A DNA stretch of 35,356 bases from Promethearchaeota archaeon (lineage in GTDB: Archaea; Asgardarchaeota; Lokiarchaeia; Sigynarchaeales; SOKP01). The number at the start of each line of letters is the position of its first letter. Position 1 is the stretch's first letter. The stretch spans positions 1 through 35,356 of the forward strand of contig WJKD01000308.1 in assembly GCA_014729315.1 (NCBI GenBank). Reading direction: 5' to 3'. The position numbers and the translations under genes are program-made. Below the pieces are notes generated by a model. The model searched no databases. It was not told the DNA's origin and was given only the letters and a program-made list of their open reading frames with translations. Below are positions 7,980 through 17,189 of the stretch, piece after piece.

Positions 7980-8161
7980 AAATGCAAATTTGATAAAAAA
8001 GATTATTAACAATATTTTTTTAAATAAAAGAGGGGAAGGAAAGAGAGGTAAATGAAATAATGAAATTCTTCAAAATTGAATATTTTTCATTACATTGTTA
8101 AAAAAATTTATATGCAATTAATAGATTAAGATTTTAGGAAAAACAGATCAATTAAAATTAA

Positions 8162-8214
8162 AAATAATAAAAATATTAAAGTTAAATATTAAATAATAAA
8201 AAATATTAAAGTTA
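8162..8214 (+). repeat. AT-rich tandem repeat, two copies, in the map-Roadblock intergenic region
   Basis: A unit of about 23-24 nt beginning AAATAATAAAAA and ending ATATTAAAGTTA occurs at 8162-8184 and again at 8191-8214, differing by one A. It lies in the roughly 316-nt region between the divergent map and Roadblock genes, which otherwise holds only AT-rich promoter-like sequence. It may be simple low-complexity expansion or a repeated regulator site. Confidence 0.55.
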
Positions 8215-8282
8215 CCATCATACTTGTTGATTTAATGTTTAAGAATAACAGCGCGCTAGTTGAATTGATTCCTAAAAAAACC

Positions 8283-8288
8283 GAGGAG
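8283..8288 (+). promoter_or_regulatory. Shine-Dalgarno site of the Roadblock gene
   Basis: GAGGAG lies 7 nt before ATG 8296. Clear Shine-Dalgarno sites are uncommon here, and this one fixes the start. Confidence 0.6.
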
Positions 8289-8295
8289 ACCCATT

Positions 8296-8667
8296 ATGGC
8301 TGAGAATATTAGCGAATTAGTTGAGTTATTGCGGAAACTTGAAGCCGTTAATAGTGAAATTCAAGGAAGCGCAATAGTTTCAATTCAAGGTCTCCCTATA
8401 TGCTCTGTGCTCGCAAAGGATGTTAACGATGGGATTGTATCTGCGATGTCCGCAGCAATATTAAGCGTTTCAGAAAGAGCAGTAGAGGAGCTTTCCAGAG
8501 GAGATTTAAAAAGAATATTAATAGAGGGAAATGATGGACTAATCATTCTTTCAAAAGCGGGAGAGAACGCGATACTTTGCGTTCTATGTAAGCCAGATTC
8601 GTCTCTTGGGATGGTCTTTTTAAATATTCAGAGCGTCAGCAAGAAAATAGCTGATTTACTAGATTAA
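8296..8667 (+). CDS. Roadblock/LC7 domain protein
   Basis: The 123-residue single-domain protein begins with a helix (residues 5-21), then the strand pair SAIVSIQGLPICSVL, a long helix ending in ERAVEEL, then RILIEGNDGLIILSKAG and ILCVL strands and a C-terminal helix. This is the standard Roadblock/LC7 order (helix-two strands-helix-three strands-helix) with the characteristic G-D-G-L/I turn. Relatives include MglB, which acts on the small GTPase MglA, dynein LC7 and the Ragulator subunits. Asgard genomes encode many of these with small GTPases. No GTPase lies in this window, so the partner is unknown. Confidence 0.88.
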   Translation: MAENISELVELLRKLEAVNSEIQGSAIVSIQGLPICSVLAKDVNDGIVSAMSAAILSVSERAVEELSRGDLKRILIEGNDGLIILSKAGENAILCVLCKPDSSLGMVFLNIQSVSKKIADLLD

Positions 8668-8780
8668 ATATTCAAAAAACTGTTCCTATACCTAAAATAA
8701 TATAGTAAATAAGAGTCATTATTATATATAAGCATAACTTTATTATCTAAGATTGTTTTTAATTCATTTGTTAACCACTA

Positions 8781-11027
8781 ATGCTGTCTTCAGAAGATTT
8801 TTTCGTTCAAATCAAACGTAAAATTTTAAAAAGTATTCAAACCAAAGAGTTTGATATTGAAAAAATCAAAAAATTAATTTCTGGATACAATTTTGAATTG
8901 TTAGAAAGTTTTACGACATTTACGATTGAATATAACAGAAGTCAAAAAGTTCAAAGACTAGACATTTATAAGGATTTATTTACCGTAATTATAACACGGT
9001 TAACTGAACTCTCTAAAGAGAATAAAATCGGGAACAATTACATCTTAAACGAAGAATCTATATCCTTACTAATCAACGATATTTTAGATTTATTGCTCCT
9101 TAAAAAAGTGTGTTCAGAATGTAACTCAGAGGAAGTCTACAAAACTTCTAATCCTTTTAACGAGACACAAACTAGCCATTTTTGTAGAAATTGTCAAAAA
9201 AGAGTAAAAATACTTCACAAGATTGAATATGTCCCTATACTTTTAGCCTACATTAATGAATGGGCAAACATGGATGCAAATTCTAAGAATAAAGCTGAGA
9301 CAATTTTACTAAAGAAAAATCATAGGAAATTTTTATTTAAAATTTTTCAAGAGTGTTTTGAGTTCTTAACTCAGAAAGGAAGCATTCAATCGTTGCTTTT
9401 AGTCTTTAAAATATTGGAAAAAAACAATATTCAGCATAAATTAGTAAAAAATGAATTATTATTTAAAGAGTTATTAATAGATAAACTTAAATTCACGCTC
9501 AGAAATCATAATTTTCGTGATTTTATTAGTGGAAAGATTTTTTTTAATCAAAACTATGGGGAGCTAGATAATGAAATACAAAAAATATTCATTCGCACCA
9601 TTGTTAATTCATTAAAAACAGGTGAATTTTTAAAAATCTCTAATGCTTTAGAACAATTATTAGCAGCTCATAGAGTTAATGTCGTTTTTAATAACCTAAA
9701 AAATAAATATAAGGATGAGATAGAAACAAATTATTACTTAGGTTTAGCAGCTTCTCTCGAGAAAAGCAGGTTCAAGGATTTCAAAAAGATGTTTGAGTTT
9801 TCGGATAAATTTGATATACATATCAAGGTTAGTAAGATTCCAAATCGTTTTAAAATTGTTTCAAAATTAATCAAGGGATGTCTACAAGAAATAAGCGTTG
9901 GTTATCAAACATCAAGTCTAGGAAAGATTATTGAGATTTTAAGGTTTTGTAACCAGTTTAATTTATTAAATAAAAAGCTCAGCTCCGAAAACCAAAAAAC
10001 AGTAAAAAAATTAAAAAAAGACAGATTATTAATAGCAAATCTAAAGGATTTATTTGGTCACGTTTCCAACGCATTTCTTTTGTACATCCATAAGGTGATG
10101 CCTAGCGAATTGTACGACTTTTTTGTAAATGAACCCAACGCATACTCATTTTACACAAATGCAGAACAGATGGTATCTTATATTCTGATGTTTTTTGATA
10201 GATATTCTGTTTATGGTCTAAGCGTCGAGAATCTTGGGTTGGTTCAACAGTTCCTTAAAAATTTTAAAAAAACATATTCGCTTGAAAGAGATAAAATATT
10301 AGAAGAGAGCCCTAATTATTCAAATCAAGAAAATCTGAAATTTATTGAATTTTATTTTAAAAATAGGAAACACTTAGCCTCACCAGAGAATTTACAGAAA
10401 AACAACAAGAAAATTTTGTCAAAAGAGGACTATAATTTTTATAGTCTCTCAATGGTATTACTTGGGGGGCTTGGACCCCAAGGGCATGGATTTTCGTACT
10501 CCACACCAAAAGGAGAGGTTGTCGAAGTTTGCTCCGACATAAAGGAAAACGAAGCTATTATCGTAAAATATAAAAAGTTCCTAAAAAAACAATTTATTTC
10601 TAAATTAGAGGAGGAATTAGCTAATTTAAAGGTAAATCGAAAGGATATCAATAAAGTTATCAAATATCTCATGGAAATCATTGACCAAAAGGAAGCGATT
10701 ACCTATCAAAAAAAGAATACAATTATAAGACAGATTAAATCTTATTTAACAGAATTTGACGAGGTTCAAAATCGTGAATTTCAAAACTTACTCGAAAAGA
10801 TTTCTGACGCGATCAGCGTAATATTGAGAAAAATCAAGCTTGACGATCAATTTAAAACTCGGATGGAGTTAGTTTCCCAGGAAAAATTAAAATCAGAAGA
10901 TATTGCAAAGCTTACGAGCTTAAAAAACAAATCTCATTACGATGTGCTTAGAGAAAGATTTTTTTATCAGTATATAGTAAAGTGGTTCTACGAGATTTAT
11001 ACTAATAGAAAATTTAGCGATAGATAA
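8781..11027 (+). CDS. large helical protein of unknown function with a four-Cys zinc knuckle
   Basis: I do not recognise this 748-residue protein. It is Lys/Asn-rich and predicted mostly helical, with no signal peptide or membrane span. A CxxC...CxxC pair (Cys111, Cys114, Cys135, Cys138) probably binds zinc. The middle (about 150-540) reads like a helical solenoid without a clear repeat. Around residues 558-582 a glycine-rich stretch, GGLGPQGHGFSYSTPKGEVV, breaks the helical pattern and looks like a conserved functional loop. The last 150 residues are again helical and charged. The gene sits between the Roadblock gene and a convergent LRR gene and has its own 113-nt upstream region. A scaffold or nucleic-acid-associated role is possible, but nothing decides it. 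Confidence 0.75.
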   Translation: MLSSEDFFVQIKRKILKSIQTKEFDIEKIKKLISGYNFELLESFTTFTIEYNRSQKVQRLDIYKDLFTVIITRLTELSKENKIGNNYILNEESISLLINDILDLLLLKKVCSECNSEEVYKTSNPFNETQTSHFCRNCQKRVKILHKIEYVPILLAYINEWANMDANSKNKAETILLKKNHRKFLFKIFQECFEFLTQKGSIQSLLLVFKILEKNNIQHKLVKNELLFKELLIDKLKFTLRNHNFRDFISGKIFFNQNYGELDNEIQKIFIRTIVNSLKTGEFLKISNALEQLLAAHRVNVVFNNLKNKYKDEIETNYYLGLAASLEKSRFKDFKKMFEFSDKFDIHIKVSKIPNRFKIVSKLIKGCLQEISVGYQTSSLGKIIEILRFCNQFNLLNKKLSSENQKTVKKLKKDRLLIANLKDLFGHVSNAFLLYIHKVMPSELYDFFVNEPNAYSFYTNAEQMVSYILMFFDRYSVYGLSVENLGLVQQFLKNFKKTYSLERDKILEESPNYSNQENLKFIEFYFKNRKHLASPENLQKNNKKILSKEDYNFYSLSMVLLGGLGPQGHGFSYSTPKGEVVEVCSDIKENEAIIVKYKKFLKKQFISKLEEELANLKVNRKDINKVIKYLMEIIDQKEAITYQKKNTIIRQIKSYLTEFDEVQNREFQNLLEKISDAISVILRKIKLDDQFKTRMELVSQEKLKSEDIAKLTSLKNKSHYDVLRERFFYQYIVKWFYEIYTNRKFSDR

Positions 11028-11067
11028 TGATTTCTAACCTCAAAGTGCTATTATACTCTAAATGTAT

Positions 11068-13182
11068 TTAGATATTGTTCCATTTGAAAGATAGAGTCGT
11101 AAGAGAGGGAATTTCTTTTATCGCTTCATCAATCATTAACAAATTGTTGTTATTTAACGACAATTTTTTCAGTGAACACAAATTCGAGACGGAGGATGGT
11201 AATTTATTTAATTTATTGCCGTTTAAGAGGAGTGTTTTCAAATTAGTTAAGTTTCCAATAGAATCAGGTAAATTTTCGAGGTTATTACCACTTAAACTTA
11301 AATATTCTAACGATTTGAGACGGGTTATGGTATTAGGAAAATTAGAAATTTTATTTCCATATAAGTTGAGGTACTTGAGAGAATTTATTTGGTGAAATTT
11401 ATTTGGTACATTCACGAGATAATTCCAAGTTAAGTCAAGATATTCAAGATTCGAAAGATTTATAATGCTATTAGGAATAGACTTTAATTTATTGTGGATT
11501 AGATATAGTTTTTTTAGCGAGAAAAGATTTCCAATCGTTTCCGGAAGAATTATTAACCTGTTCCAAGATAAATCAAGCAATTCTAAGGACTTTAAATTAT
11601 TTAACGTATTTGGTAATTGTTTGAGGTTATTTTCTCCAAGATAGAGCGTTTTTAACTTTGGTAAATCCCCTATTGAATCAGGAATAGCTGTTAGTTTGTT
11701 GTTTTCAAGGTTAAGACACTTTAATAATTGAAGTGATTTAAAAATATCTGGTAAATTTTGCAATCTGTTTAAATATAATGTTAAAGACCTGAGACTTTTT
11801 AACGAGCCGATAGAGCGAGGTAAATCTTTTAAATGGTTCCTAGCCAGATTTAAATATCTCAATTTTTTCAAAGTTCCAAAAGTTTCAGGTAAATCTTTTA
11901 ATTCATTTTTTTCTAAATTGAGAGTTTCAAGATTTTTCAACTGACCTTCTCCAATGGAAATCGTCTTTAATTTATTTCTACTCAAATTTAGGGTTTTTAA
12001 ATTATTTAACATGCAAATTGAAACAGGAAAAGAATGTATACAATTTCTTTCTAAATTAAGATAGTATAATTTATTTAATTTTTCAAAACTATCTGGTATA
12101 TAGTATAAATTACAATTTTTTAACTTTAAGACCTTAAGCGTTGATAATTCGCCAAAGAATTCTGGGATCTTAATTAATTGACAATTTTCAACAACTAATT
12201 CCTCTATATTGCCGTTTCTAATTTTGTATTCTAATTGAGGAATTTTCTTTTTAAAAAAAGAGATGATTATGTAAGTCTTTAGTATTTTAGCTAAGCTTGT
12301 TGAGTATAAGGTTCTCAAATCTCTTTTTCCAATCAGTAATTCAAGGACTTTTTTACGAGGATTATCCTCTAAAAATTGATTAATCTGATTAACAAATAGC
12401 TTTTTCGAGATCCTATCATCTTTATCTTTTAAAATAATATTAATAAGACTGACGAAACATTTACATGAGTATTCGTTTTGTATTGATTTCTCCAGAGAGA
12501 ACAACTTTAAATCATGGATTTTCTCCAAATTTTTAATTCCTTTAATTTCACTAAGATCTTGGATATTATTTCTTTCACGCCAGCTTGTTAGAGAGGTGTT
12601 TACATTGCTAAAATCTAAATCGATAACAAAACCATCTTTTAGTTCGTATTCAATTTGAGGAAATTTTTTTTCTAAAAACCGCATAGTGATATAATTACAT
12701 AGGATCTGAGCAATTTGATTATTTGAAAAATCTTGAATTTGCTGCTGACCATCTTTTTGAGAAACGCAAACCTTAAATTTTTCGTGGGTTATGTTCATTA
12801 AATATTCCAATAAGACATTTCTCGAATTATTATCGCCAATGGTTTCTAAACATTTTACAATAGAAATTAAACATCTAAAACATGATTCTTGGTTGAGAGC
12901 CCATTTGAATAGATCAGTTGCTTGGTCTAGATAATTTTTTTCAATTAATTTTAGCGCTTCGAATCTTAATGAATCGTTAGAATCGCTGACTAGTATGTTT
13001 TCTAATATTTTAAACAATCTTTCCTCTCTAAAATCGATTTGATTCAGTACCTCTACGCTCTTCCTACGAATTTCGTCATCTTCGGAATGATCGATTAAAG
13101 AAATAAGTAAATCTATAGCGTAATCTTTTGCTATTTCTCTTTGTAAATATAATTCCAGTATTTTTAAGGGAGAAAAATCCAT
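11068..13182 (-). CDS. leucine-rich repeat protein with HEAT-like N terminus and duplicated linker module
   Basis: The 704-residue protein has no signal peptide. Residues 1-130 resemble HEAT-type helical pairs (for example DHSEDDEIRRKSVEVL). Two copies of a module follow: a helix, then KKFPQIEYELKDG near residue 180 and KKIPQLEYKIRNG near 325. From about 345 to the end there are about 15 LRR units of 23 residues with the consensus LxxLxxLxLxxNxLxxLPxxI, the plant/Ras-suppressor-like type. Such proteins bind other proteins, often small GTPases or their regulators, and are numerous in Asgard genomes. It converges on the 748-residue gene, with a 40-nt gap. The partner is not evident. Confidence 0.85.
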   Translation of the reverse strand: MDFSPLKILELYLQREIAKDYAIDLLISLIDHSEDDEIRRKSVEVLNQIDFREERLFKILENILVSDSNDSLRFEALKLIEKNYLDQATDLFKWALNQESCFRCLISIVKCLETIGDNNSRNVLLEYLMNITHEKFKVCVSQKDGQQQIQDFSNNQIAQILCNYITMRFLEKKFPQIEYELKDGFVIDLDFSNVNTSLTSWRERNNIQDLSEIKGIKNLEKIHDLKLFSLEKSIQNEYSCKCFVSLINIILKDKDDRISKKLFVNQINQFLEDNPRKKVLELLIGKRDLRTLYSTSLAKILKTYIIISFFKKKIPQLEYKIRNGNIEELVVENCQLIKIPEFFGELSTLKVLKLKNCNLYYIPDSFEKLNKLYYLNLERNCIHSFPVSICMLNNLKTLNLSRNKLKTISIGEGQLKNLETLNLEKNELKDLPETFGTLKKLRYLNLARNHLKDLPRSIGSLKSLRSLTLYLNRLQNLPDIFKSLQLLKCLNLENNKLTAIPDSIGDLPKLKTLYLGENNLKQLPNTLNNLKSLELLDLSWNRLIILPETIGNLFSLKKLYLIHNKLKSIPNSIINLSNLEYLDLTWNYLVNVPNKFHQINSLKYLNLYGNKISNFPNTITRLKSLEYLSLSGNNLENLPDSIGNLTNLKTLLLNGNKLNKLPSSVSNLCSLKKLSLNNNNLLMIDEAIKEIPSLTTLSFKWNNI

Positions 13183-13348
13183 AATTACAGCAAAATTTTC
13201 TGATTCATATTATCCAATCAAACTTAGAATAGATAACACGAGTTTAAAAAAAAATATCCTTTTTATCAAAGTTAACAATTAGAATTAAATTGGTTAAATT
13301 TTAAAAGTAAATCAATTAGAAGAAATTCAATAATTAATTTTTTCTTTC

Positions 13349-13792
13349 CTAAGCTGATTCTGATATTTCTTTCTTTTTAAAATATTCTAAGATTGATTTT
13401 CTAATTTCAGGATGGGGTGAAATCATTGTTTTTTTCCGAACAAACTTCCGCGCTTGGTCCCAAGTCCAACTGGGATTTTCAACCATTAATCGTGCAACGA
13501 CAATCCCACCACTCCTTGAAATTCCCGAGGCGCAGTGGACTAATACTTTTTCATCATTCCCGATTTTCTGGTCTATGAAATTAAGAATCTGTTCTAAATC
13601 CTCGTGAGCAATAGGATGTCTGTCTATTAACGGTTTAAACAAATAAGAAAAGTTGGAACCCGGATTATATTTGTTTTTTTCCATTAAATTAACAATAGCA
13701 GTTATACCTTTCTTTGAAAGCCTTTTTAGCTTTTTAGCAGCTCGATAATCGCTAATATAAAGATTTGGGGTAATTTGATATGTTTTTGCCAT
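13349..13792 (-). CDS. dual-specificity protein phosphatase
   Basis: The 147-residue single-domain protein has the signature VHCASGISRSG (catalytic Cys87, phosphate-binding Arg93) and a likely general acid Asp58 in PLIDRHP. The ITPNLYISD start and ITAIVNLME segment are typical of compact cysteine-based dual-specificity phosphatases, which remove phosphate from Ser/Thr/Tyr or from other phosphorylated molecules. No transmembrane part is present. It is divergent from the radical SAM activase, with about 130 nt between them. Substrate unknown. Confidence 0.88.
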   Translation of the reverse strand: MAKTYQITPNLYISDYRAAKKLKRLSKKGITAIVNLMEKNKYNPGSNFSYLFKPLIDRHPIAHEDLEQILNFIDQKIGNDEKVLVHCASGISRSGGIVVARLMVENPSWTWDQARKFVRKKTMISPHPEIRKSILEYFKKKEISESA

Positions 13793-13923
13793 TAGTATAC
13801 AGACGCCGTTAATTAAAAGAATTTCAATTAATAAATTATATTATTTAGTGTAAAGTTTTATACCTTAAGTACGATAGACTGTAATTGAAAAACAGTAAAT
13901 ATTTCTATTATAAAATATAAACC

Positions 13924-14817
13924 ATGGATCCTTTAATTGTTGACATTAAGAGAAACGCTTTAGACGACGGTCCCGGAATCCGAACGCTTGTATTTTTTAA
14001 AGGATGTCCTCTCTCTTGCGTATGGTGCCAGAATCCCGAAACAAAAAGTACTTTTCAAGAGATTTCCTACGAACGAGAAAAGTGTATTCAATGTTCACGA
14101 TGCGTTGAGACGTGCGAACTAGATGCTATTAACTTTTCCTTAGAATATCCCTTAATTAAGAAAAAATGTAACTTATGTGGTAATTGTGTCGAAGGATGTC
14201 AATCTCATGCGTTAAAATTAGTAGGAAAATATTACAAAACTGATGAATTAATTAAGATTATTCTAAAAGATAAAGTATTTTACGAAAATTCAGGAGGAGG
14301 AGTCACTTTCTCTGGAGGGGAACCCACATTGCATATGGAATACCTCCATGAATTACTAACACAATTGAGAAAATACCAAATTCATTCTTGTATAGAAACA
14401 TGTGGATATTATAACCGTGAGAAATTCAATAATTTTATTTTACCTTACATCGATTTAATTTATTTTGACCTAAAATTATTTGATTTAAAATCCCATCAAA
14501 AATATTGTAAAGCACCTAACAAGAGGATTTTAAATAATTTTGAAGATCTCGTCAAAAATCAGAAAATCAATCTACTTCCAAGAATCCCTTTAATTCCCGG
14601 CGTAACATCGACTAAAGCTAACCTGGATAATCTTGCGAAGTACCTCAAATCTCTTGGAATACAAAAAATAGGATTATTACCTTATAATCCGCTATGGATA
14701 TCAAAATCAGAGAAAATTGGAGTAGAAAAAACTTATTTTCGCGAAGAATGGTTAAATGATGGGGAAAAAGAGAGAATAAAAGAAATATTTTCCGAATTTA
14801 AATTTAAAGATTTCTAA
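13924..14817 (+). CDS. glycyl-radical-enzyme activating protein (radical SAM)
   Basis: The 297-residue protein has the N-terminal DDGPGIRTLVFFKGCP and the radical SAM motif CPLSCVWC (CxxxCxxC) near residues 29-36. A ferredoxin-like insert with two CxxCxxC...C sets follows (CIQCSRCVETC and CNLCGNCVEGC), then GGGVTFSGGEPT. This is the layout of activases with two extra 4Fe-4S clusters, as for glycerol/choline/hydroxybenzyl glycyl-radical enzymes, rather than short PflA. It would cleave SAM and place a glycyl radical on a partner under anoxic conditions. No glycyl-radical enzyme gene is visible here, so the partner must be elsewhere. It ends 1 nt before the convergent TRAPP-like gene. Confidence 0.88.
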   Translation: MDPLIVDIKRNALDDGPGIRTLVFFKGCPLSCVWCQNPETKSTFQEISYEREKCIQCSRCVETCELDAINFSLEYPLIKKKCNLCGNCVEGCQSHALKLVGKYYKTDELIKIILKDKVFYENSGGGVTFSGGEPTLHMEYLHELLTQLRKYQIHSCIETCGYYNREKFNNFILPYIDLIYFDLKLFDLKSHQKYCKAPNKRILNNFEDLVKNQKINLLPRIPLIPGVTSTKANLDNLAKYLKSLGIQKIGLLPYNPLWISKSEKIGVEKTYFREEWLNDGEKERIKEIFSEFKFKDF

Positions 14818-14818
14818 T

Positions 14819-16285
14819 TTATTTCCTAATTTCTTGAATTTGGTCAAAAATCGAATCCATCCTATCGCGGATACTGCCGTACAGGCCTTCCTCTTCGGAT
14901 ACCACGGAATTTAAGGCCGTTTTAAACCCGTAATGGCTTTCAGAAACGATGATTCTGACGGGAAGTGTGAAGATTTCGTTTAGGATCATCAAGAGCTCTT
15001 GGATAATTTTGATATATTTTGGAAATTTTTCTTGAGTTCTTTCAACCATCGTTCGGTCTGCCGATATTAAACCATCTTCTCTTTCTCTCTTAATTTCTTC
15101 CCATACATTTTCCTTTAATTCCTCAAAATTAATTCCTAAGTTTTGTAGGGCAACTTGAGAACCTTCGAAAAGAAAGCTTATTGTATCCTTGCCAGAAAAC
15201 TGTCTCACATTTTCGACCATCTCTGGAGGTGCTAAATCCTCCAAAAAATTAACGAGCAATTGGTTATAATCCCTCACAACATCTAACGGAAGAAATAATA
15301 ACATCATCTCTTTAGTATGCTTAAATAAATATCCGAAAATTTTAGATGTAAGTTCGTTTTTTAACCCTTTTTCTATAAATCCACCATATTCGTTTATCAA
15401 ATGAATGCCTAAAAATCCAATAATTCTGATCATATCGTCTTCGTAGTTTTTAAAATAATCAAAGAATCGACTAGGTTCCATATTTAATTTTTCACGAATC
15501 AATTCTGCTAGTCTTTCCTTAATGTTTTCTAGCGGTTGATCAAGTAAATCGTCTAATTTATCTAGCGTAAAGAAATCTTGTAGTTTATCTATAAAATCAA
15601 ATTTAGTTTCTTGCTTTATTTCTTCGTCTAAAATGTCTTCTACTCGAAATTTGGAGGAGGCTCGTTCTTTCGCTTCCTCTTCAACAAGTCTATTCCACTC
15701 CAAATGATCGTAAACACGACAGTATAACTGTAAATTTTCATCTCCTTTCACTATACACTTAGTTTCTCTAATTCCTATCCGATATTCATTCTTTTTTATT
15801 TTAAGCACATAATTTGCTACCGTCTCTAGCATGCCGCATAAACCTGCCGAACAACCTTCGGATTCTTTACTCAACTTATCAAATTTGAATTTGTCTTCTT
15901 CGTCATCCCCATAACCCGCACATATAGGATTATTTTTGATATTTAAAATATAATCGTTATATTTTGCGCCTTCACGCTGAATTTCTTCGTAGGAATATTC
16001 CCCCATTTCTACTCCAAAAACCACTGACCAGAGAATTTCAAAATAAGAGAGCACTTTATCTGGAGCTCCCGGCATGAATTTAAATACCGAAGACTTTCTC
16101 TCGCACGATTCATACGAAGCTTTTTTTCCGATTTCTCTTAAGATTTTGAGCGATTCCTCTTCATCTTTAGTTATGTCGTTTATCTCGCTTAAAATCTCTC
16201 TATATAGCATAGTATAAAAGAGTGCGTTAGTGGATCTACCGAACGCTTTTGTAATCTTTTTCATTAACCATTGAAATAATCCCAC
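14819..16285 (-). CDS. TRAPP/Bet3-V4R-like domain protein with long helical C-terminal region
   Basis: Residues about 1-220 of this 488-residue protein follow the plan of the TRAPP Bet3 / V4R superfamily: an early TNALFYTMLYREIL helix, then KILREIGKKAS, an EILWSVVFG helix, then NNPICAGYG, a CSAGLCGMLE helix and ETKCIVKGDENLQLYCRV, which resembles the C-terminal ExxCxxxGDxxCxxxV of V4R domains. Residues 220-488 are charged and helical with no family I recognise. Bet3 proteins are core subunits of eukaryotic vesicle-tethering TRAPP complexes; bacterial and archaeal V4R proteins bind small hydrophobic ligands or act as sensors. The next gene upstream is a likely paralogue 2 nt away, so the two probably form a complex. 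The fold is inferred from motif order. Confidence 0.55.
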   Translation of the reverse strand: MGLFQWLMKKITKAFGRSTNALFYTMLYREILSEINDITKDEEESLKILREIGKKASYESCERKSSVFKFMPGAPDKVLSYFEILWSVVFGVEMGEYSYEEIQREGAKYNDYILNIKNNPICAGYGDDEEDKFKFDKLSKESEGCSAGLCGMLETVANYVLKIKKNEYRIGIRETKCIVKGDENLQLYCRVYDHLEWNRLVEEEAKERASSKFRVEDILDEEIKQETKFDFIDKLQDFFTLDKLDDLLDQPLENIKERLAELIREKLNMEPSRFFDYFKNYEDDMIRIIGFLGIHLINEYGGFIEKGLKNELTSKIFGYLFKHTKEMMLLFLPLDVVRDYNQLLVNFLEDLAPPEMVENVRQFSGKDTISFLFEGSQVALQNLGINFEELKENVWEEIKREREDGLISADRTMVERTQEKFPKYIKIIQELLMILNEIFTLPVRIIVSESHYGFKTALNSVVSEEEGLYGSIRDRMDSIFDQIQEIRK

Positions 16286-16287
16286 GA

Positions 16288-16791
16288 TTAATTACCTCCC
16301 AATTCTATTTTAAAAACTTGTACACAATCCGAATGCCCGTAGGCTCGAGATTTTTCAACTCTGAGTGGAGAAAGGTTTATTCTGGATGGGATTGCTGATT
16401 CTTTATTGATTAGGTCAACTAATTCACAAACAAGGCCCAAGATTATTTCGCACCCGGCAATCTCTATATCTTCGTAATGATATTTACATAAAGCGCATTT
16501 ATTGTCAACAACCGTGAGCAGATTATCTTGAACTTCAATCGAAATATTGCTATTGAGGATTTTCTGGTAAACTGTAGTTAAGAAATCCTTTAGATTTGAT
16601 AATGTGACTTTATCTACTGGTTGCCAATAATTAGACATGGTTTTTGCGATATTTCTACCCATTTGTCTCAATCGTTCTTCAACATTAGTTCGCTTATTTG
16701 CCTTCATGAAGCGGGCAAGATGGTAAATTGCGTTACGCATTTGATTCATTACCGCTTCAGCTTGAAAAATATCAGCCTTTGTATACTCCAT
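16288..16791 (-). CDS. small V4R/TRAPP-like Cys-containing protein
   Basis: The 167-residue protein lies 2 nt upstream of the 488-residue TRAPP-like gene on the same strand and is surely co-transcribed. The N-terminal half is helical (MNQMRNAIYHLARFM, RQMGRNIAKTM). The C-terminal half has ISIEVQDNLLTVVDNKCALCKYH (residues about 80-102), an AGCEIILGLVCELVD helix and EKSRAYGHSDCVQVFKIEL. The order strand-Cys pair-helix-strand with a late Cys matches the second half of V4R/Bet3-type domains, including the G-(H/D)-x-x-C near the end. The CxxC could hold a metal or a cluster. Likely a partner of the neighbour; function unknown. Confidence 0.55.
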   Translation of the reverse strand: MEYTKADIFQAEAVMNQMRNAIYHLARFMKANKRTNVEERLRQMGRNIAKTMSNYWQPVDKVTLSNLKDFLTTVYQKILNSNISIEVQDNLLTVVDNKCALCKYHYEDIEIAGCEIILGLVCELVDLINKESAIPSRINLSPLRVEKSRAYGHSDCVQVFKIELGGN

Positions 16792-17189
16792 CGTTTAGAT
16801 GTCCTTTCTTTAATATTAAAATATAGATGATAAAAAAACAAATCATTTAAAATTTTTAATTATTTTACGACTATTATTGATATTTAAAAAAAATTCAATG
16901 AATTTATTCTTTGGAAAGTATCTGATTCCTTATTTTCTATATTTCTGAAACCTTCTCATTTAAATCCTTAACCATTAGAACTTCAAATATTCAAATTACT
17001 AAAAAATTTTTTTAATATTCGAAATTGGAGGCAACTTAGTTAAGATTAATCAAAAATCCGTTAATTGATTATGAATTACCTTTCACAACCTTTTTTGTAT
17101 TTTATAAATAAAAAGAATATATAGGAATATACACTTAAAAAATTAAGAATTCACCTTAAAAATTCAAATTAAAGAACTTAATATCGAAA
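16792..17189. other. 398-nt intergenic region between divergent genes
   Basis: AT-rich and without a coding frame or RNA gene that I can support. It should hold two divergent promoters. A TATA-like TTTATAAATA at 17101-17110 is a candidate for the thioredoxin gene, implying a leader of about 50 nt. Nothing else stands out. Confidence 0.5.

Noticed and set aside
7980..8012. Upstream ATG start for methionine aminopeptidase
   Set aside because: It adds an unlikely hydrophobic string that overlaps a TATA-like sequence.
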